In this document: one piece after another, positions 10,393 through 22,361 of the stretch | How positions within the stretch are numbered: position 1 is the first letter of the stretch | Layout: every line of letters begins with the position of its first letter | From: Tridacna crocea | Taxonomy: Eukaryota > Mollusca > Bivalvia > Cardiida > Cardiidae | Length of the DNA stretch: 64,000 nt | Assembly: GCA_943736015.1 (NCBI GenBank) | Contig: OX031063.1 | Location: 1,717,001 to 1,781,000, forward strand | Direction of reading: 5' to 3' | The notes under the pieces: model-generated | What the model saw: only the letters and a program-made list of their open reading frames with translations | Databases searched by the model: none | Told to the model about the DNA's origin: nothing | Translations under genes and position numbers: made by a program

Positions 10393-11514
10393 TCATCTCC
10401 AGTAAAAACGCTTGTTTTTCTTCACAACTCTCCTAGACCGTGTGACATAATTACCTGGTTCATATTTCGGGGAAATTTCAGATTTTTGGAGTTCACTATG
10501 GGGAGTTTGATCAAGAAGAATATTTGCGTCAAAAGGAAGAATATCTGAAGCATTCTCATTGGTTAGATTGAGTTGTTTCCTATTTCTGCTAAACGTAAAA
10601 TCATCCTTTGTTTGAACAATATATGATTTATTGTTTAATTTTGTAATGACTTTTGCCTGTTTCCATGTTTTTCCAAACTGAATACGAACTGAGTCATTGA
10701 CATTTAAAGGTTTGAGTTCTTTGGCTATTTTATCATAATGAAACTTTTGCTTACTCTTTGACTTTGACATCAACCTTTGTACTTTTTGCAAATCAACTTG
10801 CTGTGGTAAGAGTGCTTTACCTGTAATTGGAATAAATGATTTGGTTTTACGACCTAACAGTAACTGGGCAGGAGAGTATCCACAATCCAATGGAGCATTT
10901 CTATATTTAAAAAAATGAAATGTATGGACTCTGCTTTTCAGCTACGGCTTTTTTCATAAGTTTTTTAGCAATGCCTACACCTTTCTCTGCTAGACCATTA
11001 CCTTTCGGATAATGCTGAGATGAAGTGATATGTTCAAATTGCCAAGAGTCCGCAAATTGCTTGAACTCGTCACTTATGAGCTGTGACCCGTTATCAGATA
11101 TCAAAGTATTACATATACCATATCTAGAGAAATGGGCTTTTAATTTCTGTTTTACAGTGCTGGATTTTGTGTCCGGAAGGAAATCGACCTCAAAAGATCT
11201 ACTGTAATAATCAATCGTCAGCAAGTAGTTTTTTTTTCATCCTGGTGGAAAATATCTACACTTAATTTTTCATACGGCCTACTGGGAAAATCCGTTGAAA
11301 TCATTGGCTCTTTTGCATTTGAGTCTCTATACGTTAGACAGGTGGGACATTTCAAAACAAATTCTGTTATCTGTTTTGTCATTCCCGGCCAAAATAAGTT
11401 ATCTTTTGCTCTCTCAAGTGTCTTTGTTACGCCCAAATGACCTTTTTGTAGCAAAGTAATCATTTCCTGTCTCATAGGCTTGGGAATTATGATAGTCTGA
11501 CCTCGAAATATCAT
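10393..11514 (-). pseudogene. Gypsy integrase region, broken
   Basis: Three minus-strand frames together cover an integrase. 11514-11218 has the zinc-binding region (HLGVTKTLERAKDNLFWPGM, then CPTC). 11224-10907 has the core, with TIDYYSR, SDNGSQL and a later E-containing GLAEKGVG. 10890-10393 has the C-terminal part, with YSPAQLLLGRK and a basic tail. The frame changes at about 11220 and at 10891-10910, so no single protein can be made. It would have joined the element's cDNA to host DNA. Confidence 0.85.
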
Positions 11515-11529
11515 GTTGTCCTCGAATGA

Positions 11530-12108
11530 TTATTCGTCGCGGTGGTTCCAGAACTCAATTATATCTTTGTGACATTCTGAACGCATGCGCGGCCAGCCCT
11601 CTGATATTGTCTTTTTCAAAATGTGCATTTGTGCATCATTTTGAATACTGTTTCTGACTTTGTGTAAACGACTGTCGGTAACATGTAAATGCTTTCTGAC
11701 TGAATGCACGTGCAGATCAAGATCTTCGATCATGTTTGGGTACGTTTCTTTAACTGATTGACGTGAAAGACAATCACCGATCGGTATTTCTTTCCTATTG
11801 ACATGACGAACAGTAATTTTGTACTTTTGCAACTGCAGTAACATTCTTTGCAACCTTGGTGGAGCAGAAGCAAGCGGTTTTCTCATGATTGATGCAATTG
11901 GCTTTTGATCACAGTGACAAATGATTTCTCTGCCATATGTAAATTGATGAAAACGTTTGCAACCATAGAGGATAGCAAGTAACTCTTTCTCAATTTGTGC
12001 ATAAATGCATTCACTTTGCGTCAAACTTTTAGATGCATATGCTATTGGTTTGTCATCTTGCATTATGCAACAACCTAAACCGGATTTTGATGCGTCGGTC
12101 TCAAGCAC
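11530..12108 (-). pseudogene. Gypsy RNase H region and start of the integrase linker
   Basis: The 192-residue open frame starts ETDASKSGLGCCIMQ (RNase H first Asp). It then has AQIEKELLAILYGCKRFHQFTYG and CHCDQKP, the usual Gypsy RNase H landmarks, and ends in a linker rich in His and charged residues. It is separated from the RT part upstream and the integrase downstream by frame breaks, so it is one piece of a dead pol gene. Confidence 0.85.
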
Positions 12109-12956
12109 TAGCTGTTTATTTGGATCAAAATATCCAGAACTGATGCATTTGTGATTATCTCTTTGACCTTATTAAAAGCCTTAGTTTGTGCTTCGTCCCA
12201 TATGAAATCTGATTCCTTCTTTAGTATCATCCTAATTGGAGCAGTGACCTGGGCTAAATTTGGAGCAAATTTTGCAAGGTAATTAACCATGCCTAGGAAG
12301 GTCTGCAGCTTCTCACGGTTTGAAAGGATCGGAATTTGGGCTATGGCCTCTATCTTACTGGGATCTGGTTTCAGTCCTGAACTACTTATGATATGTCACT
12401 TCAGTCACGCCTATGATACATTTATCTGTATTAAAGCGAATTCCCTTTTCCCTCGCACGATTCAATGGATTCCTGATATTTTGGTCATGCTCAGATTTTG
12501 TTTTACTGTAAACAAGCGTATCATCGACAATAGCTTGAATGCCTGGCAAACCCTCAAATACCTCAGACACTTTCTGCTGAAATATGTCACCTGATGCATT
12601 AATTCCAAACGGTAGTCTCAGATAGCAATATCTTCCAAAAGGGGTATTAAACGTATAGTAAGCAATGACGATTGATCAAGTTTAACAGACTAGTATGCGT
12701 GAGTTATGTCAAGGATGATGCAATATTTCGCTCCTGATAACTGAGAAGTAATATCGTCGAGTGTTGGCATCTGAAAATGAGGCCTTCGAATAGCTTCATT
12801 CAAAGCTTTCGGATCTAAGCAAATTCTGAGTTTGCCTGTTTTGGCTTTTTCTACAATTACTATTGAATTTACCCAATCTGTCGGTTCAGTGACTTTTCTG
12901 ATTATCTTATCTTTGACCATCTGATCCAATTCCGCCTTAACTTTAGTTTTCAAAGC
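12108..12956 (-). pseudogene. Gypsy reverse transcriptase region, broken
   Basis: The pieces lie in three frames. 12953-12690 has the RT start (EKAKTGKLRICLDPKALN, HFQMPTLDDI) and ends at a stop after LDITHAY. 12570-12382 carries the catalytic AIVDDTLVYS. 12290-12108 has the palm/thumb region (VNYLAKFAPNLAQVTAPI). The sequence between 12690 and 12570 still reads as RT in mixed frames. The catalytic motif is IVDD instead of the usual YVDD or YIDD. Confidence 0.85.
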
Positions 12957-13061
12957 TTCTGGAATTCTGCGTGGAGCATTTACAGTAGGAGTGAGATTAT
13001 CTCTTAAATCCAGATGAGATTTTCAGGGAAGTAACCCTATACCCTTGAATAAATCCTTATA

Positions 13062-14282
13062 CTACCCTATGACATACTCTTTTGTCATTGTTTGACCGTC
13101 TATTGCAAAGGTGAGTTTGATCAAACCAAGGTCAATTGAAGTTTGCGTACTTATCAAAGGATGTGCGTTTATGTGGACGATATAGAAACGTGTATTAACC
13201 TTTCTATTCTGGTATGAACAATCAAAAGTTATCACACCTTGAGTTTTAAGCATGTCCCCCGAATAAGCAATTAACTTGCAATCTGTGCTCTTAATGACTA
13301 AAGATTTGAACATTGAAAATGGAATTATATTGGCACTACTACCAGTATCAACTTTAAAATTGATATTTGAAGATTTAGGGCCAATTTTGAGAGTAACAAA
13401 CAAGGAGTCACGGACTGGTAGATTTGCAGAAGAAGAAGCGCTTACCATGTTCACGCTGTAATCCGCATCTACACAATCATCACTTTCACTCGTATTCTCG
13501 TTCACATTGTTCACAAATTTCTTTGAGCGGCACATTTTCTGAAAATGATTCAGTTTTCTGCATTTTCTGCATTGTTTACCCTTTGCAGGACAAACTGAGT
13601 TACTGTCATGGTGCGTACCACATCTGTCACATGGTTTCGACTGTAGCCCTGGATTCGATTGTTTCTTGGATTTCGCCCCAGATTGTTTGTGCTGACCCAA
13701 TGCGTCGACGTTTGTTGGCATGTTCATAGTCATGGAACTGAGCTGTTTTTGACAGTATTCATGGTTCTGGACTATCTGAATTGCCCTGTCCATATTTAAC
13801 TTGTCGCCTTCATTGATCAGCTTTTCCCGGACTTTCGGATCATTGCATCCGAATACGATGCGATCACGAATCATTTCATCGGTAATGTCCGTGTGTTCAT
13901 TTACCCAAAAGTTACAGTCACATGCACGTATTCTTAGCCTAGTAACAAATGCATCAATAGAATCTTGTCCCTGAATTTCGTTGTAAAAATGAAAACGTGC
14001 AAATATCGGGTTGAGCTTAGGCTGAACGTGGTTTTTAAACCAATCATAATATGTTTGTAACTTTTTGGCATCGTCGTCTGAGAGTCCTGTCCAAGATTTA
14101 TAAATCTGACGGCCTTCTTCACCGATCCATAAAAGAAAATACGACACTTCCTCTTCCTCCTGTTTATTCCTGAGTGGACCAGAGAACATTAACTCGACAT
14201 GAGTTTGAAATCTCTCCCATTGTTCCGGTAAATTAGAACAATTCCAGTTCATTACAGGATTAGGAATATTATTGAAATCCAT
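13062..14282 (-). CDS. Gag-protease frame of the minus-strand Gypsy element
   Basis: The 406-codon frame is open and starts 48 bases inside the primer binding site. The N-terminal half resembles a Gag capsid (MNWNCSNLPEQWERFQTHVE). Residues about 217-253 hold cysteine knuckles, including CRKCRKLNHFQKMC (CX2CX4HX4C), which would bind the element's RNA. About residue 312 the aspartic protease motif VDTGSSANIIP appears. In related elements Gag and Pol are either fused or joined by frameshifting. Here the downstream RT is broken, so even if expressed this frame would give only Gag and protease. Confidence 0.85.
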   Translation of the reverse strand: MDFNNIPNPVMNWNCSNLPEQWERFQTHVELMFSGPLRNKQEEEEVSYFLLWIGEEGRQIYKSWTGLSDDDAKKLQTYYDWFKNHVQPKLNPIFARFHFYNEIQGQDSIDAFVTRLRIRACDCNFWVNEHTDITDEMIRDRIVFGCNDPKVREKLINEGDKLNMDRAIQIVQNHEYCQKQLSSMTMNMPTNVDALGQHKQSGAKSKKQSNPGLQSKPCDRCGTHHDSNSVCPAKGKQCRKCRKLNHFQKMCRSKKFVNNVNENTSESDDCVDADYSVNMVSASSSANLPVRDSLFVTLKIGPKSSNINFKVDTGSSANIIPFSMFKSLVIKSTDCKLIAYSGDMLKTQGVITFDCSYQNRKVNTRFYIVHINAHPLISTQTSIDLGLIKLTFAIDGQTMTKEYVIG

Positions 14283-14329
14283 GATTTAATAATATAACCG
14301 AGAAATATGTCCAAATTAAACCCGATTTT

Positions 14330-14341
14330 CTTCTGACACCA
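14330..14341 (-). other. Primer binding site of the minus-strand Gypsy element
   Basis: Directly after the 5' LTR the minus strand reads TGGTGTCAGAAG. TGG matches a tRNA CCA end, and the rest resembles the acceptor end of a tRNA-Leu. The tRNA identity is from memory of tRNA ends and is not certain. Confidence 0.7.
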
Positions 14342-14541
14342 TGTTTTATACTCTTGTTTTGGTAGGCTGCATATATGAAAGTAACATAAATATAATAGGA
14401 ATATATTCAAAAGAAGTATAAGCATGTATATACGACAACAATATAACAACAACTACTACTAAACTAAGCGATGGGAGTACATGAGTTATATATCCGCAGA
14501 CGACCTTACTATAGTCTGTATCATACAACATACATACAACA
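14342..14541 (-). repeat. 5' LTR of the minus-strand Gypsy element
   Basis: It is 200 bp with TGTTG...AAACA ends on the minus strand, matches 9950-10154 along its length, and is flanked on its outside by the GTTAC target duplication. Confidence 0.88.
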
Positions 14542-14821
14542 GTTACAATGTATTTATCTGTTTATTTTAAAACATATACGAGTATATTATGTGCATCAGT
14601 AAAAACTTTTTAGAGATTTGTAAAAACCGTTGGCCTCCCAGTTATTCTTTTTTATCTTGCGTTTTTCAGAATTTTTTTTTTTAGTTTGTTACCATGGATT
14701 TTTTTAAATTGCATATTTTTTTTCAAAAGTAAACTGCGCGAGAAATGCAGTCAATAGACCAAAATTAAACTGTACAAAACAAGCAGTCTGATCTTTGGCT
14801 GAATCGGTTTTATTTGTCGAG

Positions 14822-17674
14822 ATATGAGTACTAAATATGATCGTTTATTCTTGTGTGGTGATTTCAATGCTCAGACAAGTAATTTACAAGATTTTGTCTG
14901 CATTGATGATTATTTTTCTGAACTTTTTTATTTGAAGATGAAACCGGACTTTCTTTGAATGACCCGAGTATTTTATTACAAAAAGGTATTCAGAACAACC
15001 GGAACTTGACCGATAATAAGAAAAAATCTCATGGCTACAAGCTTATTGCACTGTGTAAAAGTACTAACCAGCTCATAGTTAATGGCAGGACAAGTGGGGA
15101 TATACCTGGTAAAAAAATATTCAAAGATTCTTCTGTTATTATTTTATTTCCTCACTACAAGATTATAATATGATACTGGACTTTTCTATTAAGGAATTAG
15201 ATCCTCTTTTTGCAGATGGTAACTCTATGCTGTGTTGTAAATTAAATATTAATAATCATATCCATTTGTTAGAAAATAATAGTAGCTTCCAACGTAAACA
15301 ATGGAATGAATCATGATAAAAGAACTACTGTGATAACATGGATGAAACAGAGATTGCTCTTATTCTAAAAGAATTGCACGAGAATAGTAATATTGATCAA
15401 ATTAAGCTTGATAAAATTGTTGACAGTCTGCCTAAAATATATATAAATACTGCAGATAAACAAACTCTAAAATAAAACAAAAATTACTAAAACAACATGG
15501 TTTGGTATAAACTGTTATAAGGCGAAAAATATACAATAAAACAAGGAAAAAATATAAAAAGTATCCAAATATGACAAATAAAGAAGAAATTAATTTAAAA
15601 AGCAGAGAATACAAAAAAAAAAAATATGAATAAATACATCAATAAGTATAATAAGCAAAATGAGGAGAAGCTAAGAACTCTTAACTACGAAAATCCCAAA
15701 TAATACTGGCGATACCTGCATTCTCTGAAGGACCCAGATAGGGGCGAAAGACCAAATGTTTCATCCCTATATGAGCACTTCAGGGATGCCAGCAACATCA
15801 TGAATATGATGATCAAACAATAACTGAAAGTATAAATGTGGAAGATGATGATGAATTCCTGAACTCAACAATCACAGCTGATGAAATTTTGAAATGTATC
15901 AAAACACTAAAAAACAGTAAATCTCCAGGAAAAGATGACATCATAAATGAATATACATCTCCCAATCTAAACTTCTTCCAGTTTATGTAGCATTATCTAA
16001 TACAATCTTAAAGAGTGGAAAATACCCTTCGCAATGGTTAAAAGGCACTATTATACCAATCTATAAAAGGAAAGGAGAGAAGGTAAATCCTGAGAATTAT
16101 AGACCGATTGCCTTATTAAGCTGTATTAGTAAGCTATTCACATCTAAATTGAACAATAGATTAACAAAATTTCTGGATGAATATGGTATTCTATCAGAGA
16201 ACCAAGCAGGCTTTTGATCAGGCTATTCCACAACAGATCATGTATTTACCCTTAACGCTATTCTAGAACTGTTCAAACATTATAATAAAAGTCTTTACTG
16301 CTGTCTTGTAGACTTTTCTTCTGGAAAAAACTTCTTGATTCCAATATAAATGGCAAATTTTTAAAGTTAATTAAAAACATGTATGAAAACACCAAGTCTT
16401 GTATTAAGTCAAACCATGAAGTCTCAGCTTTTTTTCCATGTAACTGCGGTGTCCGGCAAGGCGAAAATTTATCTCCAATTCTATTTTCCCTCTTCTTGAA
16501 TGATATGGAACAATTTCTCAAACAAAATGGAAACAATGGAATAAATCTACAAAGCAATGATTTTGGGCTATTTATAAAACTACTTGTTCTACTCTATGCA
16601 GACGACACTGTCATACTCTAAACTTACAAAATTGTCTTGACACTTTTTCTCACTACTGTAACCTATGGAAACTTAATATTAATGTAAACAAAACGAAGAT
16701 TATGATCTGTGGAAAAAGAAATACACCGCCATTCAAATTAAACGGAATAGAAATAGAAATTGTAAAGTCATACAAATATTTAGGTACACTTTTCACTTCA
16801 AATGGAAATTTCCTACAAAACCCAAAAAATATTGTCCAACATGCTAATGAAGCTTTATTTTATTTTTTTATAAAAGAATAAATAATCTGACTTTATCAGT
16901 AGACCTAGTTTTCAAGTTATTAGACAATACAGTTTTTGCCCATATTGACTTTCACGTATGAAGTATGGGGCCATGGAGATAACACTATTCCAGAAAAATT
17001 CCATCTTTCCTTTATTAGGAAAATCTTACAATTAAAACAAAGTACACCACATTACATGATCTATGGAGAAACTGGTAGAACCCCTATTGACATTATTATC
17101 AAAACTAGAATGATTAACTACTGGATGAAATTAATAACTGGAAAAGAAAGCAAAATAGCAAATATCATTTACAAAATTATGATAAAAAAAACAAAATTAA
17201 AAATGTTTTATTTGAAAATGGTAGACCAGATTTATGGTATAATCAACATTTAATTTTAAATATAAATTCCAAACTCATAGCCAATGTATTATCTGACCAA
17301 TACCAACAACACTGGCATGGATCTTTACTCCACTCCAGCAAAGGGACAAATTATAGTTTATTTAAAAAAAAAAAAGCATCAATCTGGAGAAATATTTACT
17401 TGTACTAAATAAACAAAATTATCTGAATCTGGTAAAATTCAGAACTGCAAACCATAAGTTACCAATAGAGACAGGGAGGTTGAATGATTTAGATATTGGG
17501 GAAAGAAAATGTACATTATGTAATCAGAATGACATAGGCGATGAGTTTCATTACATCCTAAAATGTCCTTATTTTTGCAATCAAAGAATGAATTTAATAA
17601 AAACTTACTACTACAGAAATCCCAATACCATTAAGTATGAGGAATTAATGACAACACAATCACCCAAACAATGA
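14822..17674 (+). pseudogene. Remnants of a non-LTR retrotransposon (endonuclease and RT)
   Basis: Short open pieces in shifting frames add up to a LINE ORF2. An endonuclease piece at about 14826-14950 has RLFLCGDFNAQTS. RT pieces follow: LKNSKSPGKDDIINEY (about 15909-15955), PIYKRKGEKVNPENYRPIAL (about 16055-16115), CGVRQGENLSPILFSLFLND (about 16447-16505) and LLYADDTVIL (about 16590-16620). The C-terminal part has ILTFTYEVWGHGDN (16940) and a CTLCNQNDIGDEFHYILKCP zinc-knuckle-like end (17511-17570). Stops and indels are frequent, so it is long dead. The motifs fit the Jockey/CR1-like group broadly; I cannot place the clade. Confidence 0.85.
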
Positions 17675-18677
17675 TTGAAATTGTCCAAGTTTGTAAACAT
17701 TATTATGCAGCATTTTAGGTGAGAATAAGTATAGATATCCGTACTGTACATATTGAAAAGCGTATTTTCCTATGTATTCTTTGAAATCAGACATTAAACA
17801 CTGTTAACTATTAAATGGCAGAACCATCATGTAGATTTAACAACGAGACGCGAAATCACATGACATAATAATATACATGCTTTTCTCATCTTTGCCCCTT
17901 TTCGTATTAAAGAAAAAAAAAAAACAAAACTTACAAATTAGCATTCCTGTATTAATCCGATTGCCTTATGTCGTTACAATTCGTCCCCATTCGGAAAATT
18001 CAAAGTCGCTAAAATCGCAGTATCCATCTATTTCCAGCAAAAAAATCTTTCACAATGTTTTAAAGTCGGGCAATTCAACTGAATTTCTATGCGGTCAAGG
18101 CCGATTCCATTCATAAAGTATTTACTATGTATTTTTAGTTAGGCAATATAGTAGAAAGATAAACATGGTGGTCAAGACTTGTGCTATATTTAGAATACGG
18201 GTGGTTGTTCTACATTACCCCTCCCCACCACAATCTTATTTCTTTGTTTATTAAAGATTCCACTTAAATATAAGAAAATCTACCTAATCGCGGCAAAAAA
18301 AAAATACATTTTAGCCCATATTTATGGAACTTGTTCACTGATATTTTATTTTAAAGTTAGGTAATTTAACCATACCACATGGAGTCAATATTGACTTACG
18401 TGTTTACGCCTGGGCAATATAGTAGAAGCGATAAACATACAACTGTTGTTATTTTTAGAATAAGGCTTAAAATCACGAGTATACTTGTGACAATTCAAAT
18501 ATATCTGTCGGTGCAACGAAAACAATTTACTTTTATTTTTTCAAAGATACAATTAGCATTAATAAATTATCCCATTACTGTATACGTTTTATATGTTTAT
18601 AGCGCATACTTAAATGACGCAATAATTTTGGCTGCTCAGTCCTGTTCTTTAAGGGAAATGGCATCCATTATTGGTGT

Positions 18678-18732
18678 GGATGAGGGTCAACGCCATCCGA
18701 CATGTTCCCTCGGACTGGCGTGGCCCTCATCC
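18678..18732. repeat. Hairpin with about 23-bp arms
   Basis: GGATGAGGGTCAACGCCATC on the left pairs with a right arm ending GGCGTGGCCCTCATCC. The arms are imperfect (about two mismatches and one bulge) and the loop is about 9 bases. Its origin is unknown. Confidence 0.6.
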
Positions 18733-18880
18733 TTACCATTCATGTTTATAATAACGCGCCTTCCCAAATACCCTATTTGCCTGTCTGTCCGTCTGAAAAT
18801 ATCTCACTATCACGAGACGCAGTTAAAAATTTAATGAAAGTGTTTATTTTTTTCTCATGTGTCTATGTATTATAGATTTG

Positions 18881-18913
18881 AGAATAAAAGTTTTTGTCTG
18901 TCTGTCTGCCTGA
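18881..18913 (+). repeat. Retroposon-like 3' tail (AATAAA plus TCTG repeat)
   Basis: AATAAAAGTTTTTG is followed by a short TCTG repeat. The same layout (AATAAAATTTTG plus a short repeat) occurs at 54471-54502 and on the minus strand at 55378-55406. This suggests the 3' ends of related non-LTR elements. Confidence 0.45.
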
Positions 18914-19019
18914 AATTCTTTTCCTTGAAAGAAAAAAAAAATGACTGAAAACGGCAGAAAACAAATAGCATTTCGGGACTATTGATTCGACCCGTAGAGC
19001 ACACTCCCGAGTCGTAACG

Positions 19020-19255
19020 GTCCTGAAATAAGGCTTTTGAAAACATTATGAGAAAGGGAGAAAATTCTGATATCCAGCATTGTTTCCTTTTCCCATATTA
19101 TTAATCAGCATTTTCTCCTTTTCCCACTCTTTTACTATTCTTATAAAGTCAAGAATATCAATTGAAATACAATGTACTTTTAATTCATTTTCTGAAATTG
19201 CTTTTAAGTTGATGAAGTCAAACAGTTCTCCATGTGGTAAAAAGTTTTAAATTGT
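19020..19255. repeat. Fold-back family copy, degenerate
   Basis: GAAAACATTATGAGAAAGGGAGAAAATTCTG and later CAGCATTTTCTCCTTTTCCC are the two halves of the central palindrome seen throughout the right part of the window, here separated by extra sequence. The right end (TGTGGTAAAAAG) is a weak match to the family end. Confidence 0.5.
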
Positions 19256-19857
19256 TGACTTTTAAGAACGTATGAAAGGGAGAAAATGATAAGTTAGATA
19301 ACAGGAAGAAAACATGGATATGTGAGCTGTGGCCATAAAATACTTGGCATTATTCATCACAAGCCAAAGCGTGTAAAAGGCAAGTGCGGAGGTGGGGGGG
19401 GGGGAAACAGGAATTCCCCATCAAAATCTTAAACTTAACTTTAAATCCTAATCCCATAAAAACAAAAGGCTGGTCTTATACCAATAAGACCAGATCTATA
19501 GGATGCTTGATACATATTTCACTAGGCTGCTATCATGATCAAACTCCAGTCCATTACTACGTAGGTACTTATATATCTTTCAAAAAATAGCACGGGGTCC
19601 CTATGTCAGTGTGTAACATACCGTAACACCAATCAAGATACCCGATAGGCATCTTATCTAACAGTGAGACTAAAGTCATCACCGGGGAACTCCGGCACAA
19701 TGCGAACAGGCAGGGAAAAATATTAGCTGCTTTAAAAAAGCGTAAAAAGGGCCAAAAGTTTATTTTTTAAATGACTGAAAATTGTACCATTTCAAAGAAT
19801 AAGAACAATAAACAAGCTTTCTGACTTCACTGAAGATAATTTAGACTTTTCAACGCA

Positions 19858-20735
19858 ATTTCACGATTTTGCAAGGGCGGTCAATATCCCCTTCATCAAA
19901 TTATAAAGGCCGTCGAAAGCCCCTTCGCGACTTCGCAAAGGCAGTCATTATCCCCTTCATCAAAGCCGCCAAAAGCCCCATAATTAGGCTAGCGTTTTCA
20001 GTTGTGATTTCTAACGAATTTATAAAATAATGTCAGAGTATCTTACCTGTGCCGTGCATCCCCATCCCCCTTTTTTCCTTTACATCGATGGTAATTTACA
20101 AATAAAAATTGTTTTTCTGTCTGCCTTATACATTAAACATGTAAAGGTTTGATCACTTATGTTTAGAAGCAGTTTGAGATAACATTAGAATCAAGAAGTA
20201 AAATTCGGGCAAAAGAGAGTAACCTAACCTGTATGTACATACAGCACCCATGACTTATTTTCGATAATACACCAGTGTTCTAGCTTTTTTGGGGGGTCTC
20301 GGTTCTGAATATGTTTGTATGTTATTTAGCCCTCTACCAAACAATCCCAAGTTTTGAGGACCAAGAGAAAATATAATTTGAAAACATATTGGGAAAACTA
20401 GAAAATATTTTAAGCTAACTCTTTCTCCTTTTCCAACATGTATATTTCCTAATACTATGATTCAATCATTTGAGCAAACGTATGTTGTCGTGTGCTCTCG
20501 AATTTCAGAAGCCTGAAATTTTGTCGTCTTCTTATCAGTTCAGTTGAAAACTGGAAATTCTTCTTTTCACCACCTCTTGGCACTAGTTTGTTCTACAAAG
20601 GATGTAAAGGGATTTTGACCGTCTTTATAAATTATAATGAGATATTGACCGCCCTTGCAAGATCGTGAAGGGGCTTTTGACCGCTTTACCGGTTTTGGGA
20701 ATAGGGGATAATGACCGGATGGGCTTGTTTACCGG
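19858..20735. repeat. Large inverted repeat with GCAAGGGCGGTCAATATCCC arms
   Basis: The left arm (19858-19990) and right arm (20600-20735) are inverted relative to each other. GCAAGGGCGGTCAATATCCC matches the reverse complement of GATATTGACCGCCCTTGC, and CCCCTTCGCGACTT matches GATCGTGAAGGGG with changes. The left arm contains two tandem versions of the CCCCTTCATCAAA unit. Between the arms is a degenerate fold-back family copy (about 20325-20530). It is probably a non-autonomous fold-back element. Confidence 0.6.
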
Positions 20736-22279
20736 TCTGATCTACCACCACACTTTCTCCAGCCTATTGAACGTATTTGTGACAATGCCATACAACCCAT
20801 TTCAACAAAACGCCTTCTGTTGACAATTTAATAGCTCTGTGCTACAGGTTAGAGATTATTTTTTTCAAAAACATTATCATAAGAGAAGCTTCTTCATATT
20901 ATCTCTAGCTTTTTGGTAGATTTTCAGAAATGTATTTAACCGAAGTATTTTACTATTGTACCAATTTTGTTCATTAAACTATGAAAACTATCAAAGATTC
21001 AATTTAATATAACGATGAAAAAATTAGAGATTGAATTCCAAAGATGTAATAAACATATGTGCATACTGTTATATTTCAAGCGTTCGTGTCGCGCCCCTGG
21101 CTTTTGACCCATCATAAGAAACTTGACCAGCGGGGAGTTTTTTTTTTCCAAAGTCTTCAGGAACTGGCAATGCATGACTTTCCTAGTATTTAAAAGCAAT
21201 TGTAGACAACACAATAAATATGGCTCATAGTACTGAATTTGAATCAGTTAAGGTATGAAAACATTGTTTGAAAAAGAGCAAAAGCCGGTGAGCAGCATTT
21301 TTAACGCTGACCAGTTTTCAAACGCGTTCTTTCGGTAAAATTTGGTGATGGTCAAATTGCAAAATATGAAAGGAAAATGAATTCTATAAGTTTTGGTACC
21401 CCAATTATTTACAACCCCAGATATCCTGCAGAGTTGTTTTCCAATTAATTGAAACCCTTTACACTCGAAGCGTGAAATTCGGGTTATTAATGCAAAGGGT
21501 TTGTAGAGATCGCCAATCAATATACTAATCTGTATATGATCGATTTCATGGCCCAAAGAGATCAAACTTTTATAATTTTATTGGCTTACATAGCGGTCAA
21601 ATAGGAGTTATCGGGTTTTATTTGCTTGGTGAACCATGACTTTTGATTTAAAAAGGCTTAAGACATTGTGAGTAAAAGATGATCATCACACTTCCGGTTA
21701 GCCATTTTTGGAAAGAAGTAAAAAAGGGGTCCTAGGAGAAATTGATCGACCTTTCACACTACTACGGCTTACCAAGAACAAACAGCTACGACAGATTTGG
21801 GTATACCCTCCCTCGACCAGTTATCGGTTCTTTACACTCGTGTTTTTTTTTTGCTCTCTCGAGAAATCATTTTGCATCACGTCTGATAGTGTACATATCC
21901 CACCCACCTCCTATTTTAGAGCAATCTTTTAGTTTGTTTTGTGGTCCCATCCCAACTTTATATAAACTTGTTTTACATTAGAGACCAGTTATTGCTCTAT
22001 ATATTGATACACTAGTATATTTAATTACTTATTATGTGAAACTATCCTACGTCGTCTGCTATAGTTTTCTTTTACCCCTCCCACTATATTTTCAACCCTT
22101 TGCTTCTTAGCACTGTAGGTCAGTTATTTACCATTTTATATAGACCCAGTGCTGATTTAATGTTACATCAGTTGTTTTGTTATTATTTCTCTTGTCCATA
22201 CAAAATACTTTAATAGCACTGAAGGTCGAACAGTTTTGTGGCGGCCCAGTGCAACTTCGTAACTAATAAACAGATAGAA
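20736..22279. other. Non-coding stretch before the I-type LINE
   Basis: I see no gene or clear repeat. Open frames here (20999-21214, 21248-21565, 21708-21981) lack recognisable domains. Confidence 0.45.
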
Positions 22280-22361
22280 GCATGAAATGTCCCAAAATTT
22301 AATAAAATATGGGAAACCTATAAATCCCGGTCAGGCCCACCTGCTAAGTAACAATACTTAG

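Larger units (their letters stand above)
9945..14546 (-). mobile_element. Decayed Ty3/Gypsy LTR retrotransposon with target-site duplication
   Basis: Both LTRs are present in the same orientation and flanked by the 5-bp direct repeat GTTAC (9945-9949 and 14542-14546). Read on the minus strand, the order is LTR, primer binding site, Gag-protease frame, RT, RNase H, integrase, polypurine tract, LTR, i.e. the ordinary Gypsy order. Pol is broken by stops and frameshifts. The two roughly 200-bp LTRs differ at about ten or eleven positions plus a short indel by my by-eye alignment, so insertion is not recent. Confidence 0.92.
17675..19857. other. Non-coding stretch with a hairpin, a retroposon tail and a fold-back copy
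   Basis: No gene is supported; the 151-codon frame at 18379-18834 has no domain. Structured parts are the hairpin at 18678-18732, the retroposon tail at 18881-18913 and a fold-back family copy at 19020-19255. Confidence 0.5.

Noticed and set aside
10393-14282. Calling this a Steamer-type element (the clam leukaemia-associated Gypsy)
   Set aside because: Domain order is the general Gypsy one and the copy is decayed; nothing specific ties it to Steamer without a database comparison.
18379-18834. 151-codon frame as a gene
   Set aside because: It runs through a hairpin and has no domain similarity that I recognise.
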